Positions 45,996-54,842 of a stretch of 54,842 nt of DNA are shown here, one piece after another. The stretch's first letter is position 1. The number at the start of each line of letters is the position of its first letter. Made by a program: the position numbers and the translations under genes. This stretch comes from an uncultured Pseudomonadota bacterium (lineage in GTDB: Bacteria; Pseudomonadota; Gammaproteobacteria; Ga0077536): contig CACDEI010000005.1 in NCBI GenBank assembly GCA_902551695.1, forward strand, positions 1 through 54,842, written 5' to 3'. The notes under the pieces were generated by a model. It worked only from the letters and a program-made list of their open reading frames with translations. It was not told the DNA's origin and did no database searches.

Positions 45996-47207
45996 ATGAG
46001 TATAAGTTTAAATCGAAGAGTGCTCTCTGGTATGAGGCCGACAGGTAGTCTGCATTTGGGACACTACCATGGGGTTCTCAAAAACTGGATAAATTTGCAG
46101 CACGAGTATGAGTGTTTCTTTTTTGTCGCTGATTGGCATGCCTTGACGACTAATTATGAGGACACTTCGCCAATTAGCGCCTCTGCGTCACAAATGGTGG
46201 TCGATTGGCTTTCGGTTGGTATTAATCCTGGTGAGGCCACGTTATTTGTGCAGTCTCGGGTTCCTGAGCATGCGGAGCTACACCTTCTGCTCTCTATGAT
46301 AACCCCCGTTAGTTGGCTTGAGAGGGTTCCGAGTTACAAAGATCAGCAAGATAAGTTGAAAGAGAAGGATTTATCAACATATGGTTTTCTTGGCTATCCT
46401 TTACTGCAAACTGCTGACATCTTAATTTATAAAGCCGGTTATGTACCGGTTGGAGAAGATCAGGTGGCGCACATTGAGATGTCCAGGGAAGTGGCTCGGA
46501 GATTTAATTATATTTACGGTCGAGATGCAGATTATGGTGAAAAAGCTGAAGAGGCGGCCAGGAAGATGGGGAAAAAGAACTCCAAGCTATATTCAAAAAT
46601 AAGAAAAGATTATCAAGAAGATGGAAATTCTGAGGCCTTAGAAAAAGGGCGTGCGTTACTAGAAAGTCAACAAAATATTAGTGTTGGTGATAAGGAACGA
46701 TTACTTGGATACATAGAAGGTGGGGGCAAGGTGATTTTGCCAGAACCTCAACCCTTGCTAACTCAAGACTCTAAAATGCCGGGTTTAGATGGGGAGAAAA
46801 TGTCCAAGTCATACAATAATACCATTGGTTTACGAGAGGAACCTGAATCGGTCGAACAAAAGCTGAAGACGATGCCAACAGACCCTGCTAGGGTTCGACG
46901 AGCCGATCCAGGGAACCCCTCAAGATGTCCGGTTTGGAAGTTACACAATGTTTATTCTAATGATGATGTGAAAAGTTGGGCCATTAAGGGTTGTAAGAGC
47001 GCGAGCATAGGTTGTGTAGACTGTAAGGGCCCTCTGATCGATTCTGTCCTTAAGGAACAGCAACCGGTCAGGGAGAGAGCCCAGGAATATCTGAGTAATC
47101 CTGAATCTGTTCAGGCAGTAATCGACGAGGGGAGTGAACGAGCTAGAGAAATTGCCAGGGATACTTTAGAGGAGGTAAAAAACGCTATGGGACTAAATCA
47201 TCGATGA
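45996..47207 (+). CDS. trpS: Tryptophan-tRNA ligase
   Basis: Class I aminoacyl-tRNA synthetase. It has the HIGH-type motif 'GSLHLGHYHG' near residue 17 and the KMSKS motif 'GEKMSKSYNNT'. At 403 aa it is about 70 residues longer than the E. coli or Bacillus enzymes; the extra sequence lies between the 'VPVGEDQVAHIEMSREVA' block and KMSKS (about residues 180-260), an insertion known in some proteobacterial TrpS such as Pseudomonas. No leader peptide or attenuator is seen upstream. Confidence 0.95.
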   Translation: MSISLNRRVLSGMRPTGSLHLGHYHGVLKNWINLQHEYECFFFVADWHALTTNYEDTSPISASASQMVVDWLSVGINPGEATLFVQSRVPEHAELHLLLSMITPVSWLERVPSYKDQQDKLKEKDLSTYGFLGYPLLQTADILIYKAGYVPVGEDQVAHIEMSREVARRFNYIYGRDADYGEKAEEAARKMGKKNSKLYSKIRKDYQEDGNSEALEKGRALLESQQNISVGDKERLLGYIEGGGKVILPEPQPLLTQDSKMPGLDGEKMSKSYNNTIGLREEPESVEQKLKTMPTDPARVRRADPGNPSRCPVWKLHNVYSNDDVKSWAIKGCKSASIGCVDCKGPLIDSVLKEQQPVRERAQEYLSNPESVQAVIDEGSERAREIARDTLEEVKNAMGLNHR

Positions 47208-47241
47208 TATTTGAAACTTTTAAAATTCGTAAAGGGGGGTT

Positions 47242-48048
47242 ATGATCGGCGCTGAAATGATGATAGATGAAGAGCCTATAGCGATCGTAGGTGGTCGTAA
47301 ACTTTCCGAAATACCAAGCGATTTGTATATTCCGCATGACGCCATGAAAGTGGCATTAGATGAATTTGAAGGACCATTAGACCTGCTCCTATATCTGATC
47401 AGGAAAGAAAACTTAGACATATCTGAGCTAGCCATTGCGCCTATCACAGAGCAATATATGAATTTCCTCACGACGATGAATGAGCTGGATGTGAATCTGG
47501 CCGCTGAATATCTCCTTATGGCCGCGGTTTTAGCACAGATTAAATCAAAATTTATTTTGCCTGTTCTGGATAACGACGAGGACGAGGACGACCCCCGAGC
47601 TGAATTGATAAGGAGGTTAAAGGTTTATGAGCAATTTAAGATCGCTTCAGAGCAGCTGGATGAGGTTCCCAGAATGGAAAGAGACTGGTTTGATACTGTA
47701 GTTTCGTCGACCAGGCCCGTTAGTCCTCTGCCCATGGCTAGCGTTGTGGATTTGAAAAATGCGTTCTTGGCCGTTACTTCCAGGCTCAGGCTTGCAAAGG
47801 CCCATCTTATTGGTCGTGAAAAGTTTTCTGTTAGCGACAGAATGAATAAAGTTCTTGGTTTTTTTAAACTGAGGAAAATATTTTCTTTTGAACAATTAAT
47901 TGCTGAGGGTGAGGGGCGTGCTGGCTTGGTTGTATCTCTGGTGGCGGTTCTAGAACTAGCAAAGAATCAAATGATATCTATCTTGCAAAATGAAGGGGAA
48001 GAAAAGATTTACTTCAAACAAAGAGAGCGCATTGGAAACGCTAAATGA
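47242..48048 (+). CDS. scpA: Segregation and condensation protein A
   Basis: Kleisin subunit of the SMC-ScpAB condensin. 'FEGPLDLLLYLIRKENLDI' around residue 44 is the N-terminal SMC-binding signature, with 'AAEYLLMAAVLAQIKSKFILP' after it and a winged-helix C-terminus. The length is 268 aa. Its stop overlaps the scpB start (ATGA). The presence of scpAB rather than mukBEF supports a non-enteric gammaproteobacterium. Confidence 0.95.
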   Translation: MIGAEMMIDEEPIAIVGGRKLSEIPSDLYIPHDAMKVALDEFEGPLDLLLYLIRKENLDISELAIAPITEQYMNFLTTMNELDVNLAAEYLLMAAVLAQIKSKFILPVLDNDEDEDDPRAELIRRLKVYEQFKIASEQLDEVPRMERDWFDTVVSSTRPVSPLPMASVVDLKNAFLAVTSRLRLAKAHLIGREKFSVSDRMNKVLGFFKLRKIFSFEQLIAEGEGRAGLVVSLVAVLELAKNQMISILQNEGEEKIYFKQRERIGNAK

Positions 48049-48626
48049 GAGACACAAATATAAAGAATGTGATCGAAGCAATGATCTTTGCCTCTGAGGA
48101 GCCGCTTACCCTGAGTCGAATCAACAATATGTTAATGGACCAATGTGATCTGAAGTCGTCCGATATCAAAGGAATTATCGAAAATTTGAAATCTGATTAT
48201 GCTGAGAGGGGTATCGAACTAATAGAGACCGCTAGCGGGTTTAGTTTTAAAACAAGGGAAGATTATACGGAAAATTTAAGAGGGCTTTGGGACGGAAGAA
48301 GACCCAAGTACACCAGAGCTTTTCTGGAGACTATGGCAATTATAGCGTACAGGCAACCGGTGACAAGAGGCGATATAGAAGAAATAAGGGGTGTAGCAGC
48401 AAGCTCAGCCTTGGTACGCCAACTTTTAGACCGAGATTGGATCAGGGCGGTTGGTCGTAAAGAAGTCCCAGGAAGACCAACGCTCTACGGTACAACGAAC
48501 GCGTTTCTGGATTACTTTGGTCTTCGCTCGCTCAATGAACTCCCCGTTCTTGAGGAAGAGGCGAAAAACGATGAAAAGATCCAAGGAAGTCCTGCAGGTG
48601 AGGAAGAGGCGCAAAAACGGTTATGA
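48045..48626 (+). CDS. scpB: Segregation and condensation protein B
   Basis: Winged-helix partner dimerising on ScpA in condensin. The 193-aa protein shows 'IEAMIFASEEPLTLSRI' at the N-terminus and 'AFLETMAIIAYRQPVTRGDIEEIRGV' (in pieces) mid-protein, followed by 'GRKEVPGRPTLYGTT', all characteristic. It overlaps scpA by four bases and precedes rluB, the conserved order. Confidence 0.96.
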   Translation: MRDTNIKNVIEAMIFASEEPLTLSRINNMLMDQCDLKSSDIKGIIENLKSDYAERGIELIETASGFSFKTREDYTENLRGLWDGRRPKYTRAFLETMAIIAYRQPVTRGDIEEIRGVAASSALVRQLLDRDWIRAVGRKEVPGRPTLYGTTNAFLDYFGLRSLNELPVLEEEAKNDEKIQGSPAGEEEAQKRL

Positions 48627-48677
48627 CGATTAACTTGTTTGTTTGGGTTGACACTTGTTGCTCCTTGGAGTCGAAGA

Positions 48678-49478
48678 ATGATTCGGCCTAACGTCAAAAA
48701 GTACGAGAATGTTTCAGGAGGGAAGAACCCTTCATCTCGAGTCCAAAAATATCTGAGTAATGCTGGGTTCGGTTCTAGAAGAGCAATGGAAGCCCTACTA
48801 AAAGAGGGGCGGATCAATATAAATGGGAAGGTGGCACAACTTGGAGACACTGTTAAAGACCAAGATAAAATCGCTATCAATGATGGTAGATACCACCGAG
48901 TTAAATTAAGGCGAGCTAAATCAAGAGTTCTGGCCTACAATAAACCCGTTGGGGTAGTTAGCAGCCGGGCGGGAAATCAACGATGGTCAACGATATACGA
49001 AGGGCTTCCAAAAGAGATTGGTTTCAGGTGGGTGTCCATTGGTCGCCTCGACGTGAATACATCTGGCCTGATATTGTTTACTGACAATGGGGATTTAGCA
49101 AGTCGTCTGATGCACCCCTCGCGAAAACTTGATAGAGAGTACGCGGTCAGGGTTTTCGGAGAAATGTCCCAAGAGAAACTCCAAAAACTAAAAAATGGAG
49201 TTTTGATAGATAGGGAAAAGCTGAGATTTAGCGATGTGGTTCGAGGCAATGGAGAGGGTGTTAATCGATGGTATACCTGTGTCGTCCAGTCCGGAAAAAA
49301 TAGAGAAGTTAGGAAAATTTGGGAATCGCAAGGGGTAAAGGTTAGTAGGCTGATTAGAGTGCGTTTTGGTAACGTCCTTCTGCCTATCGATTTGCGGCCC
49401 GGCTCAGCCGTGGAGTTAGGGGCTGGCTTGGTGAGAGAGTTGTTTATACTAGCAGGAATGGAAAAGGTCGATGGATAG
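48678..49478 (+). CDS. rluB: 23S rRNA pseudouridine synthase (RluB-type)
   Basis: Isomerises U2605 of 23S rRNA in E. coli. From the ATG at 48678 (GGAG seven bases upstream) it is 266 aa: an S4 RNA-binding domain ('RVQKYLSNAGFGSRRAMEALL'-like, about residues 21-70) and a catalytic domain with Asp125 in 'SIGRLDVNTSGLILFT'. An in-frame TTG at 48639 would extend it by 13 residues. The position after scpB supports RluB over RluE or RluF. It overlaps tpiA by eight bases. Confidence 0.92.
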   Translation: MIRPNVKKYENVSGGKNPSSRVQKYLSNAGFGSRRAMEALLKEGRININGKVAQLGDTVKDQDKIAINDGRYHRVKLRRAKSRVLAYNKPVGVVSSRAGNQRWSTIYEGLPKEIGFRWVSIGRLDVNTSGLILFTDNGDLASRLMHPSRKLDREYAVRVFGEMSQEKLQKLKNGVLIDREKLRFSDVVRGNGEGVNRWYTCVVQSGKNREVRKIWESQGVKVSRLIRVRFGNVLLPIDLRPGSAVELGAGLVRELFILAGMEKVDG

Positions 49479-50232
49479 TCGAATTATAATAGCTAACTGG
49501 AAAATGAATGGTTCTGCTGAAATGGTCGCAAATATAGTCCCGGCTATCGTCGGTTTTAAAGTCCCGGGTGTAAGGTCGGTCCTCTGTCCGCCAGCGATTT
49601 TTCTAAGGTCAGTTGCTGAAATGATAGGCTCCGCAGAGGTTTTTCTGGGAGGGCAAAATTGCTCTACTGAAAAATCGGGCGCTTTCACTGGTGAAATATC
49701 TCCAGAGATGCTTGGGAATGTTGGTTGTAGATACGTTATAATCGGGCATTCTGAACGCAGACAGTGTTACTTTGAAACTAATGGGGTGGTAGGAAAAAAG
49801 TTTGTTAACGCGATGGAGGCTGGCCTCATACCAATCTGCTGTGTTGGCGAAACTGGGGAGGAGCGAAGTAAGGGGCTAACACGTGAGGTAATTAATGGAC
49901 AGATCGATAGTCTATTTACTGCGCTAGGAGAATCTACGAGCAAGGTAAACCTAGAATTTTTGATAGCTTATGAACCGGTTTGGGCGATAGGTACTGGGGA
50001 ATCCGCTTCGCCTGACTTGGCGTCCGAAACACATATCATGATAAGAGACAGAGTAGCACAACACAATGCAGTAGTAGCTGAAACCATTAAAATACTTTAC
50101 GGTGGAAGTGTTAACGAAAAGAACGCTGGTAGTTTCTTTGAAAAAGGTGAAATAGGTGGGGCTCTAATTGGCGGAGCCTCCCTTAAACCTCATAGTTTCA
50201 ATGAAATTAGAAAGTTGGCAGCGGGTGCTTAG
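49471..50232 (+). CDS. tpiA: Triose-phosphate isomerase
   Basis: Interconverts glyceraldehyde-3-phosphate and dihydroxyacetone phosphate. The catalytic residues are present: Lys11 in 'IIANWKMNG', His in 'IIGHSERR' and Glu in 'AYEPVWAIGTG', with the phosphate loop 'LYGGSVNEKN'. Full length at 253 aa. The ATG lies inside the end of rluB, so translation may be coupled, and secG follows 24 bp later. Confidence 0.97.
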   Translation: MDSRIIIANWKMNGSAEMVANIVPAIVGFKVPGVRSVLCPPAIFLRSVAEMIGSAEVFLGGQNCSTEKSGAFTGEISPEMLGNVGCRYVIIGHSERRQCYFETNGVVGKKFVNAMEAGLIPICCVGETGEERSKGLTREVINGQIDSLFTALGESTSKVNLEFLIAYEPVWAIGTGESASPDLASETHIMIRDRVAQHNAVVAETIKILYGGSVNEKNAGSFFEKGEIGGALIGGASLKPHSFNEIRKLAAGA

Positions 50233-50256
50233 TTTGATTTTGAGGAGAGAAGAAGG

Positions 50257-50610
50257 ATGTCATTAGGATTTGGTCTTATGTTGGCTTTTCAAGTGGTACT
50301 GGCCGTATTCTTGGTGGTCATTATCTTATTGCAACAAGGTAAAGGGGCTACCGCGGGTGCTTCTTTTGGAGCAGGTGCCTCTTCCACCGTATTTGGTTCC
50401 AGAGGTTCCGCTTCTTTTTTGAGTCGGACCACCTCTATTGCTGCCACACTTTTTCTTCTGAATAGTATGGCATTGGCCTATTTTTACGGACATGCAGGAG
50501 AAGAATCAAGCGTTTTGGACGAGAATCTAACTGGATCAGGGGTAGCAGAAGAGCAGATGAATGAAAATACCGAGGGGTTGCCAAATGATGTGCCAAGTTT
50601 TCAGGATTAA
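50257..50610 (+). CDS. secG: Preprotein translocase subunit SecG
   Basis: Small inner-membrane Sec translocon subunit, 117 aa. Two hydrophobic helices (about residues 2-22 and 54-75) flank the Gly/Ser-rich cytoplasmic loop 'GKGATAGASFGAGASSTVFGS' (split), then an acidic tail. GAGGAG precedes the ATG. The tpiA-secG-tRNA-Leu order is conserved in gammaproteobacteria. Confidence 0.95.
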   Translation: MSLGFGLMLAFQVVLAVFLVVIILLQQGKGATAGASFGAGASSTVFGSRGSASFLSRTTSIAATLFLLNSMALAYFYGHAGEESSVLDENLTGSGVAEEQMNENTEGLPNDVPSFQD

Positions 50611-50717
50611 TTTTGGCCGTGTAAAGGAACATCTATCCTGGAACTCTTCATATACTGCGCTTTTACTTGTCTCGTGACCAATCCCTGGTTGTTAGTTAGC
50701 TCGACCGCCTTTTTTTT

Positions 50718-50802
50718 GCCGATGTGGTGGAATTGGTAGACACGCTGTCTTGAGGGGGCAGTGCCGCAAGGCGTGCCGGTTCGACTCCGGCCATCGGCAC
50801 CA
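50718..50802 (+). tRNA. tRNA-Leu (anticodon GAG)
   Basis: An 85-nt class II tRNA; acceptor GCCGATG/CATCGGC, anticodon loop TTGAGGG giving GAG, long variable arm, encoded CCA, followed by a T6 run. It sits between secG and nuoA. Confidence 0.97.
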
Positions 50803-50980
50803 TTTTTTGTTAATTCAAAATGGTAGGATTGTTGAGGTTTCGAGCTAGTTTTTTTTGCACCTATCGTTATCGATTCTGAGCTGTTTTGAGTTACAATCGT
50901 ATACCAGTAACAGGATAATCAAAAATAAGCTATATTAACTGCGACTTTTCACGCGGTTTGCTTATCCAAGGGTCGAAAAA

Positions 50981-51349
50981 ATGTTAGAGCTTTACTTTCC
51001 TATTTTTTTGTTTGTTGTAGTTGGCGTGTTGATTGGTGGCGCGGCTCTTGTTGCTAGCTTTGGTATTAGCGAAATTTTAAAGACCAGGCGCCCTGATTCT
51101 GAAAAATCTTCGCCGTTTGAGTGTGGCTTCGAGGCGTTCGAAGATGCTCGGATGAAATTTGATGTGAGGTATTATTTAGTAGCTATATTATTCATAATTT
51201 TTGACCTTGAAATAGCCTTCTTCTTCCCGTGGGCGGTAGTTCTATCTGACCTTGGGGTATCCGCATTTTGGGCAATGATGGTATTTTTAGGGATATTGGT
51301 AGTAGGTTTTATTTACGAATGGCGAAAGGGAGCACTTGAATGGGAATAA
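50981..51349 (+). CDS. nuoA: NADH-quinone oxidoreductase subunit A
   Basis: Membrane subunit of complex I, 122 aa with three helices. The loop '[35 protein letters not shown]' (read in parts) is the NuoA/ND3 signature, including the conserved Cys of the ECG motif. First gene of the nuo operon; the 178-bp upstream space after tRNA-Leu must hold its promoter but I find only weak boxes. Overlaps nuoB by ten bases. Confidence 0.97.
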   Translation: MLELYFPIFLFVVVGVLIGGAALVASFGISEILKTRRPDSEKSSPFECGFEAFEDARMKFDVRYYLVAILFIIFDLEIAFFFPWAVVLSDLGVSAFWAMMVFLGILVVGFIYEWRKGALEWE

Positions 51350-51819
51350 GCGAAATTCAAAACCAAGGCTTTGTCACAACCACGGTTGATGCTGTAGTTA
51401 ATTGGGCGCGAACCGGCTCAATGTGGCCGATGACCTTTGGGTTGGCATGCTGTGCTGTAGAGATGATGCACGCGGGTGCAGCCAGGTATGATTTAGATCG
51501 ATTTGGGGTTGTGTTTAGACCAAGCCCTCGGCAATCAGATGTGATGATCGTCGCAGGTACTCTTGTCAACAAAATGGCGCCTGCTCTCAGAAAAGTGTAC
51601 GACCAAATGACAGAGCCTAAGTGGGTGATTTCAATGGGTTCTTGCGCGAATGGTGGAGGGTACTACCACTATTCTTATTCTGTGACTAGGGGGTGCGATC
51701 GTATAGTCCCAGTGGATATATACGTTCCTGGATGTCCGCCAACGGCAGAGGCCCTCCTCTTTGGGATCATGCAGCTTCAAAAAAAGATAAAACGTTCTTC
51801 TACGTTCAATAGAAGCTAA
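51340..51819 (+). CDS. nuoB: NADH-quinone oxidoreductase subunit B
   Basis: Peripheral-arm subunit carrying the terminal [4Fe-4S] cluster N2. The tandem cysteines are in '[11 protein letters not shown]' and the other ligands in '[12 protein letters not shown]' and '[14 protein letters not shown]'. At 159 aa it is standard. The ATG overlaps the end of nuoA. Confidence 0.97.
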   Translation: MGISEIQNQGFVTTTVDAVVNWARTGSMWPMTFGLACCAVEMMHAGAARYDLDRFGVVFRPSPRQSDVMIVAGTLVNKMAPALRKVYDQMTEPKWVISMGSCANGGGYYHYSYSVTRGCDRIVPVDIYVPGCPPTAEALLFGIMQLQKKIKRSSTFNRS

Positions 51820-51825
51820 ATAGGC

Positions 51826-52527
51826 GTGAGTCCCGTGCTGCAAGAAAAACTCAAGCTACTTGCTAATTTGGTAAACTCTCGGTGTAACCTTCCTGCCGCC
51901 AGTTCAAGGATCGAACGTGAGGAGCTGACGATAGAACTCGAGCCAACCAGTCTTGTGGCAACTATGAATATTTTAAAAGCCGACCAAGACATTGCACTAA
52001 CTCAATTCTCTGACCTCGCCGTGGTCGATTACCTGAAGTATGGGGTTTCTGATTGGGAAACTAAAGAGACAAGCAGGTCCGGTTTTAGTAGAGCTGTCTC
52101 ACGAGGGAAAGCTGATCAGCAAGATTTCCCCAAAAGATTTGCTGTGGTTTATCATCTATTGTCGATTCGTTACAACTGGCGTTTGAGAGTAAAGGTCTAC
52201 CTTCAATCAGAGCCGCCAAAGTTACCCACCGTCTCTCCGATATGGCCGGCAGCAAATTGGTTTGAAAGAGAGGCGTTTGATCTTTTTGGGGTAATGTTCG
52301 AGGGACATCCCGATCTTCGGAGAATCCTGACCGATTATGGATTCGTAGGCCATCCTTTTCGCAAGGATTTTCCTCTAGAAGGGAAGGTAGAAGTTAGGTA
52401 CGACCCAGATCAAAAACGCGTTGTGAGCGAGCCCGTTTCGATTGAACCTAGAACCTTAGTTCCAAAAGTTATTCGCGAAGAAGATTGGTTGCATTCCTCA
52501 AAGCCAAAGGACAAAGACGATGCCTGA
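51826..52527 (+). CDS. nuoC: NADH-quinone oxidoreductase subunit C
   Basis: The 30-kDa complex I subunit, 233 aa, starting at a GTG six bases after nuoB (a second in-frame GTG at 51835 is possible). Signatures include '[29 protein letters not shown]' (in parts) and '[11 protein letters not shown]'. It is not fused to nuoD, unlike in E. coli and Pseudomonas, and overlaps nuoD by eight bases. Confidence 0.95.
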   Translation: MSPVLQEKLKLLANLVNSRCNLPAASSRIEREELTIELEPTSLVATMNILKADQDIALTQFSDLAVVDYLKYGVSDWETKETSRSGFSRAVSRGKADQQDFPKRFAVVYHLLSIRYNWRLRVKVYLQSEPPKLPTVSPIWPAANWFEREAFDLFGVMFEGHPDLRRILTDYGFVGHPFRKDFPLEGKVEVRYDPDQKRVVSEPVSIEPRTLVPKVIREEDWLHSSKPKDKDDA

Positions 52528-53773
52528 GATCAAGAACCTAACGATGAACTTCGGGCCTCAACATCCTGCAGCTCATGGGGTCCTCCGTCTCATCTTAGAG
52601 ATGGACGGGGAAGTGATAGAGCGAGCAGACCCTCATATTGGGCTCCTACATCGGGCCACGGAAAAGTTAGCGGAAAACAAACCTTTTAACCAAAGCATTG
52701 GCTACATGGATCGGTTGGACTATGTATCTATGATGTGTAATGAACACGCCTATGTCTTAGCAATAGAGAAATTACTGGGGATAGCGCCACCCGTAAGAGC
52801 TCAATATATCCGCGTGATGTTCGATGAAATCACCCGTATCTTGAATCATCTTATGTGGTTGGGTGCGCACGGATTGGATATAGGAGCAATGACCATGTTC
52901 CTATATTGTTTTAGGGAGCGGGAAGATTTGATGGACTGTTACGAGGCGGTTTCGGGCACTCGCATGCACGCTACCTATTATAGGCCTGGCGGAGTGTATA
53001 GGGACTTGCCGAAGGAAATGCCTCAATACGAAGTCACGAAATGGCGAAATCCTAAAAAGACGGAAATCATGAACGATAGCAGATCTGGTTCACTTCTGGA
53101 TTTTCTTGAGAATTTTGTGGATAGGTTTCCAGCCTGCATTGACGAATACGAGACATTACTTACGGACAATCGAATTTGGAAACAGAGGACTGTAGGAATT
53201 GGCGTAGTGACTCCAGAACGGGCTGAGGCCTTGGGGTTTACAGGACCTATGTTGAGAGGTTCCGGGGTAGAATGGGATCTTCGTCGGAAGCAGCCATACG
53301 AAGTTTATGACAAGTTAAAATTCGAGATACCCATTGGTGTAAACGGAGACTGTTATGACAGGTATCTTGTAAGGATGGAAGAGTTGCGGCAGTCGAACAA
53401 GATAATACGTCAATGCATTGATTGGCTCAGAAAGAATCCTGGTCCGGTGAACTTGGAAGATCCAAAACTCACTCCGCCAAAACGCGCAGACATGAAGGGA
53501 GATATGGAAGCACTAATTCATCACTTTAAATTATTCACTGAGGGATATTGCGTTCCTGAGGGGGAGGTTTATTCTGCAGTTGAACATCCAAAAGGTGAAT
53601 TTGGCATATATTTAGTTTCTGATGGTGCTAATAAGCCATACCGATTGAAGGTGCGGGCAGCTGGTTTTGCCCATCTCAGTGCAATGGACGAGATGGTCCG
53701 CGGACATATGCTAGCTGACGTGGTCGCTGTGATCGGGACTATGGATATTGTTTTTGGAGAAATAGATCGGTGA
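52520..53773 (+). CDS. nuoD: NADH-quinone oxidoreductase subunit D
   Basis: The 49-kDa subunit that helps form the quinone pocket, 417 aa. '[22 protein letters not shown]' (in parts) carries the quinone-site His; '[16 protein letters not shown]', 'RADPHIG' and the C-terminal '[18 protein letters not shown]' confirm the family. Stop overlaps the nuoE GTG. Confidence 0.97.
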   Translation: MPEIKNLTMNFGPQHPAAHGVLRLILEMDGEVIERADPHIGLLHRATEKLAENKPFNQSIGYMDRLDYVSMMCNEHAYVLAIEKLLGIAPPVRAQYIRVMFDEITRILNHLMWLGAHGLDIGAMTMFLYCFREREDLMDCYEAVSGTRMHATYYRPGGVYRDLPKEMPQYEVTKWRNPKKTEIMNDSRSGSLLDFLENFVDRFPACIDEYETLLTDNRIWKQRTVGIGVVTPERAEALGFTGPMLRGSGVEWDLRRKQPYEVYDKLKFEIPIGVNGDCYDRYLVRMEELRQSNKIIRQCIDWLRKNPGPVNLEDPKLTPPKRADMKGDMEALIHHFKLFTEGYCVPEGEVYSAVEHPKGEFGIYLVSDGANKPYRLKVRAAGFAHLSAMDEMVRGHMLADVVAVIGTMDIVFGEIDR

Positions 53774-54258
53774 CAAGTAATTTGATATCTAAACACGCCC
53801 TGAAGGTGATCGAGCAAACTATCAGTAATTATCCAAAGGATAGGAAACAATCAGCTGTTTTGACCGCGTTAATGGAGGTGCAGCATGAGAACAAGGGTTA
53901 TCTAACAGAGGAGTTGATGGATGAGGTTGCAGAGCTCTTAGGAATGCCAAAGGTATCTGTCTATGAAGTCGCAAGTTTTTATTCTATGTTTCAAACTGAG
54001 CCCTGTGGCAGAAATAATATTGCGGTGTGTACCAATGTATCTTGCATGTTACGGGGAAGCGATAAGATTGTAGAGCACTTAGAAAAGAAACTGGGTATCA
54101 AGCTTGGAGAGTCTACCCAAGATGGGAAAATTTTTTTGAAAAAAGAGGAAGAATGCCTTGCTGCTTGTTGTGCCGCGCCTGTGATGCAGGTGAATCATGT
54201 CTATCACGAGAATCTTGATATAGAAAAAGTTGATGAAATACTGAGTAAACTTAAATGA
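53770..54258 (+). CDS. nuoE: NADH-quinone oxidoreductase subunit E
   Basis: The 24-kDa subunit with the [2Fe-2S] cluster N1a, 162 aa, starting at a GTG that overlaps the nuoD stop. The four ligands follow the pattern C-x4-C in 'CTNVSC' and C-x3-C in 'CLAAC'. Helical N-terminus '[17 protein letters not shown]' is typical. Its TGA overlaps the nuoF ATG. Confidence 0.96.
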   Translation: MTSNLISKHALKVIEQTISNYPKDRKQSAVLTALMEVQHENKGYLTEELMDEVAELLGMPKVSVYEVASFYSMFQTEPCGRNNIAVCTNVSCMLRGSDKIVEHLEKKLGIKLGESTQDGKIFLKKEEECLAACCAAPVMQVNHVYHENLDIEKVDEILSKLK

Positions 54259-54842
54259 CAGAGAACGAACTTAATCAAACTTGCTACGCCACCCTGGGAA
54301 AAGAACGGCCTTGGTCGTTAGAAACTTATAGAGAAGTTGGTGGTTACTCCGCGTGGGAGGCTATCTTGGCTGAAAGGCCGTCTCCCGAATCTGTAGTAGA
54401 GCGCATAAAAGCGTCTGGACTTCGTGGTCGGGGAGGTGCTGGCTTTCCCTCTGGGCTCAAATGGAGTTTCATGCCTAAGACTGAGGATGTAAAGTACATA
54501 GTGTGCAATTCAGATGAATCTGAGCCCGGAACTTGCAAAGATCGCGATATACTTCGTTTTAATCCTCATGCCCTTGTTGAAGGGATGGCCATAGCGGGCT
54601 ACGCGATAGGGGCAAAGACAGGGTATAACTACATTAGGGGGGAATTTCTAGATGAGCCGGTCAAAAGGTTTCGGGCGGCCCTGATGGAAGCGCGAGAGGA
54701 GGGGTTTTTGGGGAAAAATTTGAAAGACTCTGGGATTGATTTTGAATTGTTTGAACATGTTGGGGCGGGTGCCTATATTTGTGGGGAAGAGACTGCACTC
54801 TTAGAATCTCTAGAAGGGAAAAAGGGGTTGCCACGGTTCAAG
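54255..54842 (+). CDS. nuoF: NADH-quinone oxidoreductase subunit F, 5' part (cut by window end)
   Basis: The 51-kDa NADH/FMN-binding subunit. The visible 196 codons begin [15 protein letters not shown] and include '[17 protein letters not shown]' (NADH loop), '[15 protein letters not shown]' (FMN site) and '[19 protein letters not shown]'. All match NuoF. The reading frame is open to the last base, so the rest lies outside the window. Confidence 0.96.
   Translation, partial: MTENELNQTCYATLGKERPWSLETYREVGGYSAWEAILAERPSPESVVERIKASGLRGRGGAGFPSGLKWSFMPKTEDVKYIVCNSDESEPGTCKDRDILRFNPHALVEGMAIAGYAIGAKTGYNYIRGEFLDEPVKRFRAALMEAREEGFLGKNLKDSGIDFELFEHVGAGAYICGEETALLESLEGKKGLPRFK

Overview
The window reads as one contiguous, gene-dense piece of a gammaproteobacterial chromosome of moderate, slightly AT-leaning composition. 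The lineage call rests on a divergent ppsR/ppsA pair, the tig-clpP-clpX-lon-(tRNA)-ppiD block, scpA-scpB-rluB, tpiA-secG-tRNA-Leu, clpS-clpA, and Gram-negative envelope genes (lpxH, lpxD, ampD). The nuo operon follows secG-tRNA-Leu directly and has unfused nuoC and nuoD, an arrangement more like Legionella-type or deep gammaproteobacteria than enterics. Transporters for amino acids and peptides, EgtD, the glyoxylate shunt and a selenocysteine peroxiredoxin suggest a free-living aerobic, perhaps aquatic, heterotroph. Species cannot be named. I see no prophage, insertion sequence, CRISPR array or rRNA.

Layout. 1-9.3 kb: exported hydratase-like protein, ppsR/ppsA, nadC-agcS-aspartic protease operon (minus), egtD-ampD, lpxH. 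9.3-12.2 kb: the only gene-poor stretch, then a tRNA cluster (Pro, Arg, His, Lys) behind a near-consensus promoter, a second agcS with an NTF2-like gene, and tRNA-Leu(TAG). 12.3-20.4 kb: protein quality control, with trigger factor, ClpP, ClpX, Lon (behind a sigma32-like promoter), tRNA-Val, tRNA-Asp and PpiD. hupB, expected between lon and the tRNAs, is absent. 20.4-30.1 kb: DAACS symporter, fabI, a four-gene peptide ABC transporter (YejABEF-like) and a MATE exporter.

30.1-33.1 kb (minus strand) is the most notable region: an operon of glutathione reductase, an exported peroxiredoxin whose catalytic Cys codon is UGA, an isochorismatase-family hydrolase and a DUF427 protein. The UGA sits exactly at the peroxidatic position, the frame stays open beyond it, and a perfect 6-bp hairpin with a G in its loop lies at bacterial SECIS distance. 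I read it as a selenoprotein rather than a pseudogene.

33.2-42.4 kb: HMG-CoA lyase, lpxD, a VKOR-thioredoxin fusion with pgpA and a lytic transglycosylase, ilvD, a MaoC protein and clpS-clpA. 42.6-54.8 kb: glyoxylate shunt aceB-aceA, bolA, trpS, scpA-scpB-rluB-tpiA-secG, tRNA-Leu(GAG) and nuoABCDEF, with nuoF cut by the window end.

The gene set covers respiration (nuo), carbon entry from C2 units and gluconeogenesis (aceBA, ppsA, tpiA), amino-acid and peptide scavenging, folding and proteolysis, and periplasmic thiol/selenol redox chemistry (VKOR-Trx, Sec-peroxiredoxin). Overlapping stops and starts (ATGA or GTGA) are frequent, so many of these genes are probably translationally coupled.
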